The notes below the pieces were generated by a model, which had not been told where the DNA came from, ran no database searches, and saw nothing but the letters and a program-made list of their open reading frames with translations. Positions 63,578-64,000 of a DNA stretch of 64,000 nt are shown piece after piece (the first letter of the stretch is position 1; every line of letters begins with the position of its first letter). The position numbers and the translations under genes were made by a program. The stretch comes from Brucella daejeonensis (GTDB lineage Bacteria > Pseudomonadota > Alphaproteobacteria > Rhizobiales > Rhizobiaceae), in contig NZ_JACIJG010000003.1 in the NCBI RefSeq assembly GCF_014199265.1, positions 62,001 to 126,000 of the forward strand. Direction: 5' to 3'.

Positions 63578-64000
63578 TCATTCCCACTCGATGGTGCCGG
63601 GCGGCTTCGAGGTCACGTCATAGACAACGCGGTTGATGCCGCGCACTTCATTGATGATGCGGGTGGCCGCATTGCCAAGGAAGTTCATATCGTAATGGTA
63701 GAAATCAGCGGTCATGCCGTCCACCGACGTCACCGCACGCAGCGCGCAGACGAATTCGTAAGTGCGGCCATCGCCCATCACGCCAACAGTCTGGACCGGC
63801 AGCAGAACCGCAAAAGCCTGCCAGATGGCATCGTAAAGACCAGCCTTGCGAATCTCATCGAGATAAATCGCATCGGCTTCGCGCAGGATTTCGAGCTTTT
63901 CGCGCGTGATCCCACCGGGGCAACGGATGGCCAAGCCCGGTCCGGGGAACGGGTGACGTCCGATAAAGCTGTCCGGCAGGCCCAGTTCCTTGCCGAGCAG
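63578..64000 (-). CDS. guaA: GMP synthase (glutamine-hydrolysing), C-terminal part
   Basis: The frame runs off the window edge. Visible segments ([64 protein letters not shown] and the C-terminal [12 protein letters not shown]) are the GuaA dimerisation domain. GuaA converts XMP to GMP. The intact C-terminus shows that integration preserved the gene. Confidence 0.95.
   Translation of the reverse strand: MLGKELGLPDSFIGRHPFPGPGLAIRCPGGITREKLEILREADAIYLDEIRKAGLYDAIWQAFAVLLPVQTVGVMGDGRTYEFVCALRAVTSVDGMTADFYHYDMNFLGNAATRIINEVRGINRVVYDVTSKPPGTIEWE

Overview
The window reads as an alphaproteobacterial chromosome, most likely Brucellaceae (Brucella/Ochrobactrum type). The right edge holds the 3' end of chromosomal guaA, and a P4-type integrase sits next to it. 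This is the usual arrangement of an integrative and conjugative element (ICE) inserted at the guaA 3' end. The left edge (1-3317) has the distal part of a large outer-membrane beta-barrel gene that lacks its 5' end. I found no second copy of the guaA 3' sequence, so the left end of the ICE is not fixed; it may lie near 3.3 kb or outside the window.

Layout. 3.4-5.8 kb: toxin-antitoxin genes (HipBA, and an AbiEi antitoxin whose AbiEii toxin is cut to 23 codons). 6.1-24.9 kb: the conserved ICE maintenance block (DUF932, ParB-like, ArdB-type antirestriction, a 'strawberry notch'-like methylase/helicase, Toprim primase, DUF2493). The methylase/helicase gene is split by a 6.3-kb element with 149-bp terminal inverted repeats. 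That element carries three overlapping tyrosine recombinase genes (a RIT, recombinase-in-trio, arrangement) and, facing them, a primase-helicase. 24.9-27.5 kb: small cargo (AraC regulator, SDR oxidoreductase, LysR fragment). 28-34.7 kb: DUF736 proteins, regulators, replication initiator RepA with three iteron-like repeats, ParA, a TraF-type peptidase and a lytic transglycosylase. 34.9-49 kb: relaxase, TraG coupling protein and a complete trbBCDEJ(K)LFGI type IV secretion operon, so conjugative transfer looks intact.

49-61 kb is a second cargo block: a LysR regulator, a DUF3313 lipoprotein, a MipA/OmpV porin-like protein, an RND efflux pump with its fusion protein, and a divergent two-component system. 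A 16-bp motif occurs upstream of each of these envelope genes except the LysR, and as an inverted pair between the pump and the two-component genes, which suggests one regulon. Relics lie between them (kinase fragment, IS630 fragment, S9 peptidase fragment, tRNA-Leu 3' fragment). 61.8-63.3 kb: an AlpA-type regulator convergent with the integrase.

The items most worth following are (i) the RIT-like element with a primase-helicase passenger, whose two convergent units start from the two copies of the same terminal repeat, (ii) a family of hairpin-forming leaders with compensatory changes in front of four ICE genes, and (iii) the predicted regulon around the efflux pump, including a tiny unannotated membrane protein next to the RND permease.
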